This document shows, piece after piece, positions 1-11,861 of a stretch of DNA of 64,000 nucleotides. Below the pieces are notes generated by a model. The model was not told the origin of the DNA, made no database searches, and was given only the letters and a program-made list of their open reading frames with translations. Numbering within the stretch: position 1 is the first letter of the stretch; each line of letters opens with the position of its first letter. Origin of the DNA: Antennarius striatus (lineage: Eukaryota; Chordata; Actinopteri; Lophiiformes; Antennariidae); the NCBI RefSeq assembly GCF_040054535.1, contig NC_090780.1, forward strand, positions 10,692,501 to 10,756,500. Reading direction: 5' to 3'. Both the position numbers and the translations under genes were made by a program.

Positions 1-440
1 TTGTTCATCATCATGAAAAATAGAAGAAAAAATAAATTTTATGTGTAGCATCATCCCTTTGGTCATAAACACGATAATCTGGTCATGAAAACATTTATAC
101 ATTATCTTCAGTTGCTCCAGACATTAATTAATTATCCACTAAACCTTTGGAATTCAGAATAAATACTATGGGTTGTCTGAAAACGATCTTACCTTCAAAT
201 CTCTTTGGAAATCCTCCGAGGTAAAGTGCCCATGACAGATCCTTGGTCATATTGACCCGGTTTATCCGTACTCTCCATCTCCTTCCTAGCTTCCCCTAGC
301 TGCTGCGGCGAAGGCTTTAAGCATTTCAGACCAAAGGGATGATGCTACACATATAAAATTTATTTTTTCTTCTATTTCTTCATAATGATGAACAACATAT
401 ATGTCACTTAAAATTAACTTTACTGTCCCTTTAAAGACCA
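1..440. mobile_element. MITE-like element with long terminal inverted repeats, left end cut off by the window
   Basis: Bases 1-64 are the reverse complement of bases 329-395 with only a few mismatches and small indels, so they form inverted arms of at least 64 bases around a 264-base unrelated core. The right arm continues to about 440 and ends near the motif ACTGTCCCTTTAAAG. The left arm must continue upstream of base 1. A second copy of the right half (from GCTGCTGCGGCG onward) lies at 6257-6395, which shows this is a dispersed family. There is no transposase ORF, so it is non-autonomous. I cannot assign a superfamily without the outer left end and target duplication. Confidence 0.75.
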
Positions 441-1184
441 TTTTTGTCAGATGCCCGTTTACCATTTTTGGATCCTACTTAGATTGTCCCATCCCAAACT
501 GAAACCATAGCTGGACAGACTGTTGGTGCTAGCCAGCTAGCTTCACTCAGAATTCGTTACTGTTTTCTGTGTTGTTCCTGCTGTTTGGACTCTGCTCAAA
601 AACATGAAAATTGTTGGAACAGTTCTGACACTCTAAAATTATGTTAACTGGGAAGGTGTCAATCAACGTGAGGGAATAGTTTCCTAAGAAGTATAGTTAT
701 TCTCCTAACATAGCAGATGCCTTACGCCATATTGTTCATGTGATTCCTTCTGGCAGATGCGCCATGATTGGTTGGGCGCTTGATTGACAGGTAGTGGGTG
801 GAGTTGGTGACAGCATGACAGCGTGAGACTTTTCAAGTGAGCTTATTCAGATATATACGTAGGTGGAGATAGCAGAAAGAGATTTGACTCCAAACTACTG
901 CGGAAACCTTGTTAATACACTATAATTCCACTCAATGCCATTGCTACACTTTGCACTATTTCCTACTGTTGGGCTGTCTGATAAAATTACTTCATGCTAC
1001 TTTATTTTATTGAAAAGCTGAAAGGAAAAGAAGATTTTAATGTGTATAATCAGTCAATTGTGTACATTTGTGCATGCCTCCATCCCACCCCACATATATT
1101 ATCTTAAGCAAATTGCAGTGATCATATCAGACAAAATGGAAACAGTTTTATATAACACAACTTACATTTGTACCATTTTCACAG
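441..1184 (+). other. ARL8 intron 1 remainder
   Basis: This stretch lies upstream of the first visible ARL8 exon and ends in a normal acceptor (CATTTTCACAG). I searched it for the missing first exon, with its amphipathic N-terminus and P-loop, and did not find it. No other gene is visible. It is taken as intron 1 sequence. Confidence 0.6.
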
Positions 1185-3136
<1,952 letters not shown>

Positions 3137-3930
3137 AAATGCAGGAAATGTTCTCCTATGTTTTTGCCATATCGCTGTCATGCCACAACCCCATCATTCT
3201 GCGCTGATGTACAGTCTGCAACTCTGATGCTTTACTGTTGTGCACTACTGAAAATTGTGATTCTGAAAGCAGAACTAAGAAATGCAATTGGCATAATTTC
3301 TTTTTGTGTAAGTTAGAGTAAAAACACATTTTCTGTTTTACTATTCACTCATTAAACAAATGCTCGTACTCAATAGTTTATAACACTATTTTGGGGTATG
3401 CAACATCCTAGTTCTAGGACGGTTGATTCCGTTGTACAGGCCTCACAATATGAAAAGATGCTCTTCAAACAGTAGGTAATGATGTCAGTTGATGGATGAT
3501 GTGAATATGCAGATTTTCAAATTTCTATTGAGATTTGCTCTGTGATTGTCTTTGATGGTTGTCACTTTTCACATGATCATGTCAATTGTTTTAGGAAAAA
3601 ACGTGCATTGAGCAGGTCAATTAATGCAGATCTGTGCAAATATCAGGCTAGTATGATTTTTACTGAGACGTGTGTATATGAATATACAATTATATTTAAA
3701 GTCTGAATGTACTTAAAGCTATGGTGTACAGGATTGTGTGATTCATATTGGCCTCTGTAAGCAGCCTCAGTGAATTGATGTCCTTTGTGTTTCTTTGAGA
3801 CTGAGATGGCAGATTTCAAAGTGCCTTGTGCAATGTGTCTCACCCCTTAAGAAAAGCAACAAAAAGAGGACGAAAACAAACCCACCACTGCATTAAAAAA
3901 ATCAAGGAATAAAGAAGGCATGCTTTTTGT
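3137..3930 (+). other. ARL8 3' UTR with AATAAA signal
   Basis: The sequence downstream of the ARL8 stop is AT-rich and has no other coding signal. A canonical AATAAA lies at 3908-3913 and is the last one before the EDEM1 promoter. This gives a 3' UTR of about 0.8 kb. The cleavage site is inferred, not seen. Confidence 0.55.
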
Positions 3931-4119
3931 TTTGAAAGATTCTCCTGTTATTTGTACTAAAAATGGTTCAGTTGCTTCTTTGTGTTTTTTTCTTCTTAAT
4001 CTCCATTTGCAAAGTAATTGACTATCCCTGATATTTAGTCAACAGCCGTTCAAACATTTAATCTATTGTAATTCAACCCAAAGCATGTCATGTCTCAGTT
4101 TAAAGACCAGTCAGCGCGA

Positions 4120-4260
4120 CGTTTCACTCTCGAGGAGTCGGAGAAAGACACGTCAGATATGCATGGCGAAATTGACAGCTCCGTAGCCAATCACAGGATG
4201 AATCACGTCGCTATTCAGTGACGACACCGAGGCAGGTCCAATCAGATCTGAGGGGTTGGG
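4120..4260 (+). promoter_or_regulatory. EDEM1 promoter with UPR-like elements
   Basis: The short gap between the ARL8 poly(A) signal and the EDEM1 start holds a cluster of motifs. TGACGTG (the XBP1/ATF6 UPRE core) is present on the minus strand at 4149-4155. A second CACGTC/GACGTG core is at 4204-4209. CCAAT boxes are at 4187-4191 and 4238-4242. The first CCAAT is followed 12 bases later by CACG, close to but 2 bases longer than the ERSE arrangement CCAAT-N9-CCACG. Mammalian EDEM1 is an IRE1-XBP1 target, so these motifs are plausible. The transcription start is not identifiable. Confidence 0.5.
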
Positions 4261-4409
4261 CTAGGATAAATCTATTACAGGAAGTGTGTGACAGAATTAG
4301 AGAAACCTTTCTGCTTGCAATTTACCATCAGAAACCGGATTTCGGGTTTATTCATTCCTCACAGGTGTGTGGACTTAAATTATGCGTTTTAGACCGACCT
4401 GGATCAAAG

Positions 4410-6690
4410 ATGCAATGGAGGTCAGTAGTTGTTGGTCTGGTCGTTTTGAGAATCTCCCTCGGCTGTGTATTGTGGTTAGCCTTCGGACTCGGACCTAATG
4501 TTAGCTGGGGGTTCAACTTCCCTCTCAGTTTCAGTTTGCACAAGCTAGACTTGTTATTCAGAGATGAAAATATATCCAACAAGGGGAGCAACTCGTGGTC
4601 TCAACGAATAAAATCAAACGGCCATAAATACGAAGCAATGCCGAGCACCTGTACGAGGGTCGGAGAGGAGTCCCTCAAGAGATCCTACCTGAGCCTCTTC
4701 GACGGCAACAAGGACGAGTACGTCCGGAGATACAGCTCATTCCCGGACACACTGAGGTCGAAAATGAAGGACATGGCCAAAGATATGTTTTATTTTGGAT
4801 ATGACAATTACATGAAATATGCCTTTCCCGAGGACGAGCTGAATCCCATTGACTGTCAAGGAAGGGGACCCGACGTGAAGAACCCGTGAGTGACTTTCCT
4901 ACATCCACACCGTGTTTTCATCACTGGACTGATCAGTACAGTAGGCGCTCGATCCCATTTGATGGGATTGTTGACACATTAGAATTGATTTGTTCCATGA
5001 CTTTTTTGGAACCATGTGGAATCTGTTGAGGCAGTGAATCACTTGAAGTGTAAGAAAGTTCCTCCTATCGTGACATCTTCACAGTTCTTGTTTGGAATGG
5101 CCAGAAGTACAGAATGAAAAAAACAAACAACCGATCTACTGTACATACTGCCTTTGTAATAGGAAGGAAATACAATTAAATATTCAAATTTGTCATGACA
5201 TTGATATTTTAAAACTTTAAAAGAAGACTTTAAATACTGACTTGAAAAACGATGAAGCAATAACCACAGGTACAATAACAATACACTCATAAAACTAATA
5301 GTTATCTGCCTTATCATTCAGTTTCAAGCTCCGAAGACACCGGTCTGAATCAAACACTAAAGGATCACTGCTTTGTTATCTGTTAAGGATTTCTCCTTCT
5401 TTGTGTCACTACTGAGTTTATTTCATTGCTTGTATTTCAGGTCAAACATCAACATAAATGACGTCTTAGGAAACTATTCCCTTACGTTGATCGACACCTT
5501 AGACACCCTGCTGGTAAGTTCATTTTGGGTTCTCTGATACAGTTTATGATAAATTACGTACAACTATCCTTTCGTGTGTACATACAAATGTGGAAATGCT
5601 AAAACAAAATTTGAGAAGGATTTATGAATTTGCCTTTTCATTAGTATTGGCATTTGACAATTAATTGTAAAAATGCATTAAACATCATAATTTATTGCCA
5701 GAGGTAGAAAATGTCATTTTAAAAAAATGATCTCATCACTTTTGTCATTCACTTTGAAGCAGTAGTTATCCTTTCTTGTGTTAAATATTGTTTTTATTCC
5801 ACAACCAATCTCAACACAGAGGTGTAGCCTAGAATCCCTCCAGATTGTTATGGTATTATTTTTAGTATGTGACCCCTAAAATTGATAGTCCTTTCCCCAG
5901 CTCAGCTCCAGATCCACAATCCAAAACACGCCCTAGAATAGTAATTTATTGCACAAAACTTATCTATGTTTTATTTAAGTTGAAAGTGTCTCTGAGCCTC
6001 TGCCTATTATTGTTATGAATGGGAAAATGCAATAGAAGCCAATTATGGGGCAGCAGTGGCTCGGTGGTAGAGCAGGTGGTAGAGTGGGTTGTCCAATGTT
6101 CTAATGTGGGCGGTTCGATTCCTGCTCCCGGCCAAAGATTCAGGTAACAATGATACTTTTGTCATTAATCGAGTCTAGAATTGTGCTGTTTCTTAATGCT
6201 GCTAAGCTAGGTTTGGCCCCAGTGACGTATGACGCCCATATGACCACTGAACGCGGAAGCTGCTGCGGCGCAGATTTTAAGCTTTTTTGACCAAAGGGAT
6301 GATGCTACACACATAAAATTAATTTTATTCTTCTATTTTTCATAATGATGAATAACATGTATGTCACTTAAAATTAACTTTACTGTCCCTTTAAGTTTGA
6401 AGCCTGAAATGTGGCAAAATGTCAACGAGGTTTTGGGGGGCCAATACTTTCGCAAGGCACTGTATGTATGTATATATATGTATATATGTATGTATGTATG
6501 TATGTGTATATGTGTTTATGTATGTGTGTGTATGTATGTGTATGTATGTATGTATACTGTATATATGTATGTATATATATGTACTGTATGTGTATATATG
6601 TATTGTATGTATATGTGTATATATATGCATTGTATGTATACGTATGTATGTATACTGTATATGTGTATATATACTGTATATGTATGTATG

Positions 6691-6722
<32 letters not shown>

Positions 6723-9700
6723 ACTTGTTGTTATATAATATTTTCTCTCCTGCAGGTGCTTGGCAATGTCACAGAGTTCCACAAAGCTGTCAGACTGGTT
6801 ATAGATACTGTTTCTTTTGACAAGGATTCAACAGTGCAAGTTTTTGAGGCAAACATCAGGTAGAGAAGTTGCTATTTTTAATGTTATGCCAATGAATATG
6901 TTGCCCGGTGTAGGTACAGCATCTTCTCAGTGTGAAGACAGAAATGTATTCACATGGTTTGAGTAAACTCCATTTCCTTTCTATTATTATTTCCTTTTGG
7001 ATTTGACAGTGGCGGGCTGTGCATTTCACACCTAGTCCTTCAGTGACGTTCTACTTAGTCAAGCTTGCATAAATACATTCCATAATACCTTAAGCAGCTC
7101 CTGACACTGCCACCAATATAGCATTCGAGGACTGACATTGCTCAAATGGGACAAAAACCAAAATCCCTTCTGAAGAGGCGTCAGCCCTACTCCTTTTATT
7201 GTCACTCGCACAGAAGGATCCCACGGCCACACTTTTATAGACGTCACACAACTGCATCACAGAACAAACCGGTTGTGCTATTTACGCACATGACCATCAT
7301 TTATGACACCACAGCTGGGGAAACAGAATACAGAAATACATGAACACACTACTAGATGCTGCATCACCTCAATTGTGAATAACTGCAATGCAATCACACA
7401 GCTGTGCAAGTGCACCACATTATTTACACACATTACAGAGGAGCAAGAATTTTTTTCATTTTTAGTATATTTGTCATTTTATGTCATTCTAATTGATGTG
7501 ACATGAACAAAATAAAATTATTAGAACATTTAATATGAAAAATAAAATGTACTCACAAAAACAGGTGTTCAGGGCTTATTTAAACACAAAAATCCTTTCT
7601 GCTCAAGAACACTTAACTAGAACACTCTAGCTAGTTGAGGGATTGGAACCTTGTCTCACAAGAGCTAGCTTCTCTTCAAATATGCGTCTGCATAGTGCCG
7701 CCTTCTCAGAAGTGAATATCCAATCACAGGACACATACATGTCAGGTGAACGTGAGGCCAGCTAGAAGGCCTTGAGTCCCCAACTCGTGATCTAATTGGC
7801 TATTGCATCTGTCTATTAACTACACACGTGGACAAAATTGTTAATGAAAGAAAAACTCACAATGGTCACCAAACTCACTTGAAACTTACAAAGTAACAAT
7901 AAATACCCTAAATAAGATAAATAGATCTCAATCTCGATCGCGGATTCCTTAATTGCGTGGGATTCCTGGAACCCATTAATCACAAAGAACGAGAGCACAC
8001 TGTATATGCATATATATGTAATATACAGTGCGCCCTCGTTACTCACGGTTAATGCGTTCCAGGAACCACACGCGAATAATGAATTTATCTTATTACTTAC
8101 AGTAATTAAATGTTTATGAACCGTCCCCATACCGATATTAAACCACGTTCTATCTGTATTACCTTTTCCCACACTCTTATCGACTGTTTGAAGCGCTTTT
8201 GTGGTTCAAGTAAGCACGAGACTCATGGAACATAGTGCACTTCCGGATGTCATCAGCCAATAGAAAGCGTGTACGCGCAAAATGCATTAAAATATAATTT
8301 TATCATAAATATTATCGTGATTTCTGGTTATGGTAGGCCAGCAGAGTAGGCCTTGCTGGCCCGGACTGTCCACGACTGGAATTTGATATACATTTCAGTC
8401 AACAAAATGTTCTATTCATTTCACAAAGATGCCAGGGTACACATCTTTTAATACTTATGAATACTCTGGTAATAAGATTCATAGGACTTGTGTTTTAATA
8501 CAGCCTGAATTCTGTTAGTTCATATTATTAACTTGAAAACAACTCAGAGAATTCATACCCTCATCAATACATGTCATTTTAATGCTGTTTTATCATTGGA
8601 CTTATGCTTAATGCTCTTTTTTTCTCTCCAAAGGATATTGGGAAGCCTTATATCATCTCACATCCTGCTGACGGACCCAAAACATCCCTTTGGTAAGGTG
8701 GACTTTGAAGACTACGATAATGAACTGCTTCACTTGGCTCATGACTTGGCTGTCCGCTTATTGCCGGCCTTTGAGAACACTATCACTGGCATCCCTTATC
8801 CGAGGGTGAGTGAAACTGGCCAAAGAATAAAGGAACTATCCAAAATGCTTGTACTGTACTCGAGAGCATGAAATTATACTCGGCATATTTTTGACTTCTA
8901 TCTTGAATACAGGTGAATCTGAAGACGGGAGTTCCAGCTGATAGCATCAATGAGACTTGTACTGCTGGCGCTGGGTCCCTCCTGGTAGAATTTGGGATTT
9001 TGAGTCGCTTGATTGGCGATTCCACCTTTGAGTGGGTTGCAAGACGAGCTGTCAGAGCTCTGTGGAGCCTGAGGAACAATGAAACTGGTCTGTTAGGTAA
9101 ATACAACTATTCGAATATAGCTTATTTTCAAGTGCAGTTAATTCTACGACATAAAAATGGCAGAGAATTATCATGATATATAAAGCGACTTTCTTTCTGT
9201 AATTGTTTTTAGGGAATGTAGTGAATATCCAAACAGGTCAGTGGGTTGGCAAACAGAGTGGTCTGGGAGCTGGTATGGACTCGTTTTATGAGTATTTGCT
9301 CAAATCATACATCCTTTTTGGAGAGAAAGAGGATTATGGAATGTTCCAAGCTGCGTATGAGAGCATTCAGAATCACATGAGAAGAGGGTGAGTCCCACAC
9401 TTAAAACACTCCAGCTAGTTGAAAGTAACTAGTTGTGTTGGAGGCATGAGGGAGTGAGATGGGATTGAACCCGAGGAGTGAGACTATCACCTCCATCTAG
9501 ATGAGTCTCTGTCGGGGGGGGACGTAATGAAAATGACAGTTTCTCGTGTTCTTTTTTCACATTCGCATTCTGCTACACAGTCACACTGACAATATCAAGG
9601 GACATAACCTTCACCATGTGACTGACTGGTGTGTATTGTGACACAAACTCTGCCTCTGTTTTTTCAGGAGAGAGTCGTGCAATGAAGGAGAGGGTGACCC

Positions 9701-11472
9701 ACCTCTGTATGTTAATGTGAATATGTTCAGCGGCGAGGTAATGAACACCTGGATTGATTCCCTTCAGGCCTTCTTTCCAGGGCTGCAGGTGAGATTAGGA
9801 ACTTTCAGCTTTTGACAGATGGTGTAAAATGTGGGGGGATTTCAGACTAAAGGTACATATTTCATTTTTGTGTACTAGGTGCTGAGCGGTGATATAGATA
9901 ATGCAATTTGCTTGCACGCCTTCTACTATGCCATCTGGAAGCGATTTGGGGCTTTGCCAGAGAGATACAACTGGCAGCTCCAGGCTCCTGATGTGCTCTT
10001 CTACCCTTTAAGACCAGAGCTGGTGGAATCGACCTATCTGCTGTACCAGGTAATGGTTTGACCTGTCACGAGACCTCATGTTTATTCATTGTTTGTAGTA
10101 TGTGGCATTTGTGGTCTTTCAGTCGTTTAATTGTCCTGCAGGCGACCAAAAATCCTTTTTATTTGCACGTTGGAATGGATATTCTTCAGAGCCTTGAGAA
10201 AAATGCCAAAGTCAGGTGTGGATAATTTAATTTGCATGTTTTTTAGGAATTTTTATCATGCTTGATATGCCTACTTTAATGTCCAGCTATGTCATTTACA
10301 GATGTGGTTATGCCACTCTCCACCATGTTGTGGACAAATCCAAAGAGGACCGCATGGAGAGCTTCTTCCTCAGTGAGACGTGCAAATACCTTTATCTGGT
10401 AAGTTGAACATGTCAGAGAGATAGAACTACACTGTAATGTTACAACAGTAAAGTCTGAGAGCCTATCATAATACTTAATGGGTTGTAGTTTTTCAAAAGT
10501 TTAGGATTTGATCATATAATAAGTCGGAACATTATATTTCCACACATTGAAATGTGCTTTTACCAAGATCGGCAAGATTTTTTAAAACAGAGTACAGTAG
10601 TGGAGAAAAATATTCACAATAATCTAATTTGATCAAATTCTAATATTTAAACTAGTACTACAATAAATATATTTGTATTTTAATACAAGAAGTCATAGAT
10701 AATTTGAAAACTGTGTAAGAAATAGCAACATCATGTGTAGCGCTGTTGCCTCCCAGCAAGAACGTCCTTTGGTTTGATCCCACCAGAGGCCTTTCTGCGC
10801 GGTGTTTATATGTTCTTCTTGTGTTTCTGTGGATTCTTTCCATCTTCTCAGGCTTCCTCCTACCACTAAACACATGGAGCTTAGGTGAATTTGTCTCTTG
10901 AAATTGACTGTAGGTATCACTAAGACCATGAATGGGTGTTTCTCTGTTAATAGACTGGAAACAAGCTCTTTCTGTTTTTTTAAGTACTTGCATATAATTT
11001 TTAATTTTGTGGATGTCACCGAGCCATTATCAGAATAAAGCCAGATCCACTTTTAACTAGACTCTCTCCAGCCTGTCAAAAAAACAGAATTGTCTCTCTT
11101 GCATCACAGCTGTTTGATGAGGACAACCCGCTACATAAATCCGATAACAAGTACATCTTCACCACGGAAGGACACGTTGTGCCAACAGACAGGCGCTTCA
11201 GGGAGAAACAGTGGAAAGACTTGTTTCCATGTGAAGAGATGGTGACTAAAGAAGACCAAAATCACAGGCCACCACCTAACAACATCAGCAATGTGAGTCC
11301 CAGCCTAACTGCCTGTTCACCATTTTCCATGTCATGTGTAGCTGTACTATCTACTATGTACTGTTATTTATCATTCCTGCAGTGCAACCGGATCCCAGAG
11401 GAGCGACGGTACGCTCTGCCGTTAAAGAGCATGTACATGAGGCAGATCGATCACATGGTGGGTCTTTTCTGA
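4410..11472 (+). CDS. edem1: ER degradation-enhancing alpha-mannosidase-like protein 1 (12 coding exons, complete)
   Basis: EDEM1 is a GH47 family ER protein that promotes mannose trimming and delivery of misfolded glycoproteins to ER-associated degradation. Exons are 4410-4885, 5441-5513, 6756-6859, 8634-8805, 8913-9096, 9213-9387, 9668-9788, 9879-10049, 10142-10215, 10302-10398, 11110-11292 and 11383-11472. They total 1920 bases, 639 residues plus stop (human 657). The start MQWRS matches the family start and leads into a hydrophobic signal anchor at about residues 5-28. The low-complexity region at about 30-100 is poorly conserved. From DELNPI onward (about residue 140) the GH47 domain is near-collinear with human, including [30 protein letters not shown]-type and [11 protein letters not shown] blocks. 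Potential N-glycosylation sites include NYS, NVT and NET. The C-terminus is [12 protein letters not shown]. An in-frame GTG upstream at 4218 is not used as the start. Confidence 0.97.
4886..5440 (+). other. EDEM1 intron 1
   Basis: The intron has a GTGAGT donor and a TGTATTTCAG acceptor. I see no gene or recognised repeat in it. Confidence 0.85.
6047..6200 (+). mobile_element. tRNA-derived SINE head in EDEM1 intron 2
   Basis: The sequence beginning GGGGCAGCAG carries a Pol III A box (TGGCTCGGTGG, 6057-6067) and a near-perfect B box (GGTTCGATTCC, 6112-6122), and ends in a tRNA-like CTCCCGGCC. It is therefore a SINE head rather than a working tRNA, because it cannot form a full cloverleaf. The stretch GGTAGAGCAGGT is followed at once by a near copy, GGTAGAGTGGGT, an internal duplication. 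The 3' end is unclear. It is followed within 130 bases by the MITE arm at 6257. Confidence 0.75.
6257..6395. mobile_element. Second copy of the MITE-like right arm
   Basis: This segment matches 299-440 almost base for base, from GCTGCTGCGGCG through GACCAAAGGGATGATGCTAC to ACTGTCCCTTTAAG. No matching left arm is visible upstream, so the copy is partial or has been truncated. It lies in EDEM1 intron 2. Confidence 0.8.
6462..6722. repeat. Compound TATG/TA/TG microsatellite, about 260 bases
   Basis: This is an imperfect array of TATG, TGTA and CTGTATA units that ends in a (TA)n run. It finishes about 33 bases before the EDEM1 exon 3 acceptor (6755). Tyr/Val/Cys and Ile/His repeat ORFs across it in several frames are artefacts. 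Confidence 0.97.
7007..7500 (+). mobile_element. Possible hAT-like DNA transposon remnant
   Basis: The segment begins CAGTGGCGGGCTGTGCATTT, a terminus I associate with hAT-type fish elements. The AT-rich, non-coding interior fits an old non-autonomous copy that may extend toward 8520, around the Tigger-like pair at 7905-8274. I could not find a matching inverted right end or an 8-base target duplication, so this is only a suggestion. Confidence 0.3.
7905..8002 (-). mobile_element. Tigger/pogo-like MITE end, minus orientation
   Basis: Read on the minus strand from 8002 downward, this begins CAGTGTGCTCTCGTTCTTTG and continues through TTCCAGGAA and TTTATCTTA. That is the same left end as the elements at 8026 and 23531. 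It is bounded by TA at 8003-8004. The extent beyond about 7905 is uncertain because similarity fades. Confidence 0.65.
8026..8274 (+). mobile_element. Tigger/pogo-like MITE, plus orientation
   Basis: The element starts CAGTGCGCCCTCG after a TA dinucleotide and runs through GCGTTCCAGGAACCACACGC and CACTTCCGGATG to AGCCAATAGAA. It is collinear with the copy at 23531-23883. There is no transposase ORF. Its right end is not clear, and it may be truncated near 8274. Confidence 0.75.
10735..10970 (+). repeat. Old interspersed repeat, copy 1 (EDEM1 intron 10)
   Basis: The order of blocks (GTTGCCTC-CAGCAAGAA-GGTTTGAT, then TTCTTGTGT-TCTGTGG, then CTTCCTCCTACCA, then CTTAGGTGAATTTGT) matches the better-preserved copy at 25520-25805. 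This is the very common teleost repeat whose descendants read TTCTCCCCGTGT...CTTCCTCCCACC. It is strongly diverged, so this is an ancient insertion. Confidence 0.6.
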
Positions 11473-11784
11473 GTAAGAAGGTGATGTAAGACACGGTGGC
11501 AACAACACGAAGAAAAGAGGCCTTAAGCTCAACACCCACTCAGGTGTATTTCCACTTTTCTGCTGCTCAGGATTCACCAAGAATCTTAATACTAAAGCAA
11601 ACCTGAGAAAGTATCTCGATCACTGGCTGTATAGAAATGAAAGGTGAGCGTCATCTCACCTGGAGAACCAGGAATCACACAGATATTGTGTAAGTGACTT
11701 AAGAACTCCAGTTGAGCAGAAAGCCTTTGTTATGATGTTTCAGTTCAGGTATGACTGTGTATAAGGTGTGTGTGTGTGTGTATA

Positions 11785-11861
<77 letters not shown>

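Noticed and set aside
4218..4409. Upstream extension of EDEM1 from 4218
   Set aside because: The codon at 4218 is GTG, the extension contains the promoter motifs, and the family protein starts MQWR at 4410.
6047..6135. Functional tRNA gene
   Set aside because: A and B boxes are present, but the stems do not pair into a cloverleaf and the box spacing is lengthened by a duplication, so it is a SINE head.
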